Shown here: positions 14,233 through 14,357 of the stretch, one piece after another
How the letters are laid out: each line of letters starts with the position of its first letter
Numbering within the stretch: the first letter of the stretch is position 1
Translations under genes and position numbers: made by a program
Notes under the pieces: generated by a model
What the model was told of the DNA's origin: nothing
Database searches by the model: none
Seen by the model: the letters and a program-made list of their open reading frames with translations, nothing else
Source of the DNA: Synechococcales cyanobacterium 340R_concoct_173_sub
Lineage (GTDB): Bacteria; Cyanobacteriota; Cyanobacteriia; Leptolyngbyales; Leptolyngbyaceae
Length of the DNA stretch: 14,357 nt
Assembly: GCA_025354065.1 (NCBI GenBank)
Contig: JANXNM010000476.1
Span: 1 to 14,357 of the forward strand
Direction: 5' to 3'

Positions 14233-14357
14233 TGCCATTGAGCGCCGAGAGAGGCGTTCTGTCGTATCCCATCTCTCGTATTTAAGCTCAAACAGTCGTC
14301 CATTTTAATCAATAGACCAATAATTTTATTTTAATATCGACTTTCTTAGACTCTTTC

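Larger units (their letters stand above)
13981..14357. other. Non-coding tail of the window
   Basis: These 377 bases hold repeat copy 2 (14049-14152), a pyrimidine-rich run at about 14005-14048 and an 8-bp-period tandem repeat (14210-14232). From 14233 to the end I recognise nothing. A minus-strand frame of 28 codons between stops (reading LFELKYERWDTTERL and ending near 14212) could be another gene end, but I cannot assign it. Confidence 0.5.

Noticed and set aside
14212..14300. 28-codon minus-strand frame at the window end
   Set aside because: Its composition looks protein-like, but it has no start, no recognised family and lies next to a tandem repeat.

Overview
The window is a piece of a cyanobacterial chromosome. 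Three things show this: HIP1 octamers (GCGATCGC, for example at 700-707, 1175-1182 and 5411-5418) together with very frequent CGATCG cores; a Rubisco activase carrying the cyanobacterial RbcS-like (SSUL) tail; and an XisH/XisI pair. The exact genus cannot be read from the sequence. No rRNA, tRNA, CRISPR array or transposase gene was seen.

Layout. (1) 1-572, plus strand: the 3' end of xisH, overlapped by xisI. (2) 591-2366, minus strand: rca (Rubisco activase) behind a MerR-family metal-sensor-like regulator. The regulator is read from a promoter with the overlong 20-bp spacer typical of MerR operators. A TGnTATAAT element at the merR stop codon may give rca its own promoter. (3) 2394-2547: a 154-bp non-coding element bounded by 28-bp inverted repeats (24/28 matching), which looks like a miniature transposable element. 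(4) 2620-10627, minus strand: a three-gene efflux operon made of a membrane-fusion adaptor and two different RND permeases. Both junctions are ATGA overlaps with strong ribosome binding sites, the arrangement seen in MdtABC systems. No TolC-like outer-membrane gene is present. (5) 10926-12763, plus strand, divergent from the efflux operon: a DesK/LiaS-like histidine kinase and a NarL-family response regulator with overlapping stop and start. The roughly 300-bp divergent spacer holds three AAAAGT-based direct repeats, so this pair plausibly controls the efflux operon.

(6) 12764-14357 is accessory sequence. A ParE/RelE-type toxin-antitoxin pair (13388-13980) sits between two decayed direct copies of a TPR-protein 3' end (13127-13255 and 14049-14152; 92 of 102 aligned bases equal). 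The first copy carries an extra stretch of about 25-27 bp, which is absent from the second and resembles the small dispersed repeats of cyanobacteria. Upstream lie a 38-codon PdxA C-terminal remnant and a 21-codon N-terminal remnant of another gene. This part reads as a gene graveyard invaded by small mobile elements, with a toxin-antitoxin cassette in it.

The core genes belong to known families. The less expected parts are the 154-bp inverted-repeat element, the small insertion revealed by comparing the two repeat copies, the merR-rca linkage, and the 14-residue repeats that lengthen the adaptor's coiled-coil hairpin.
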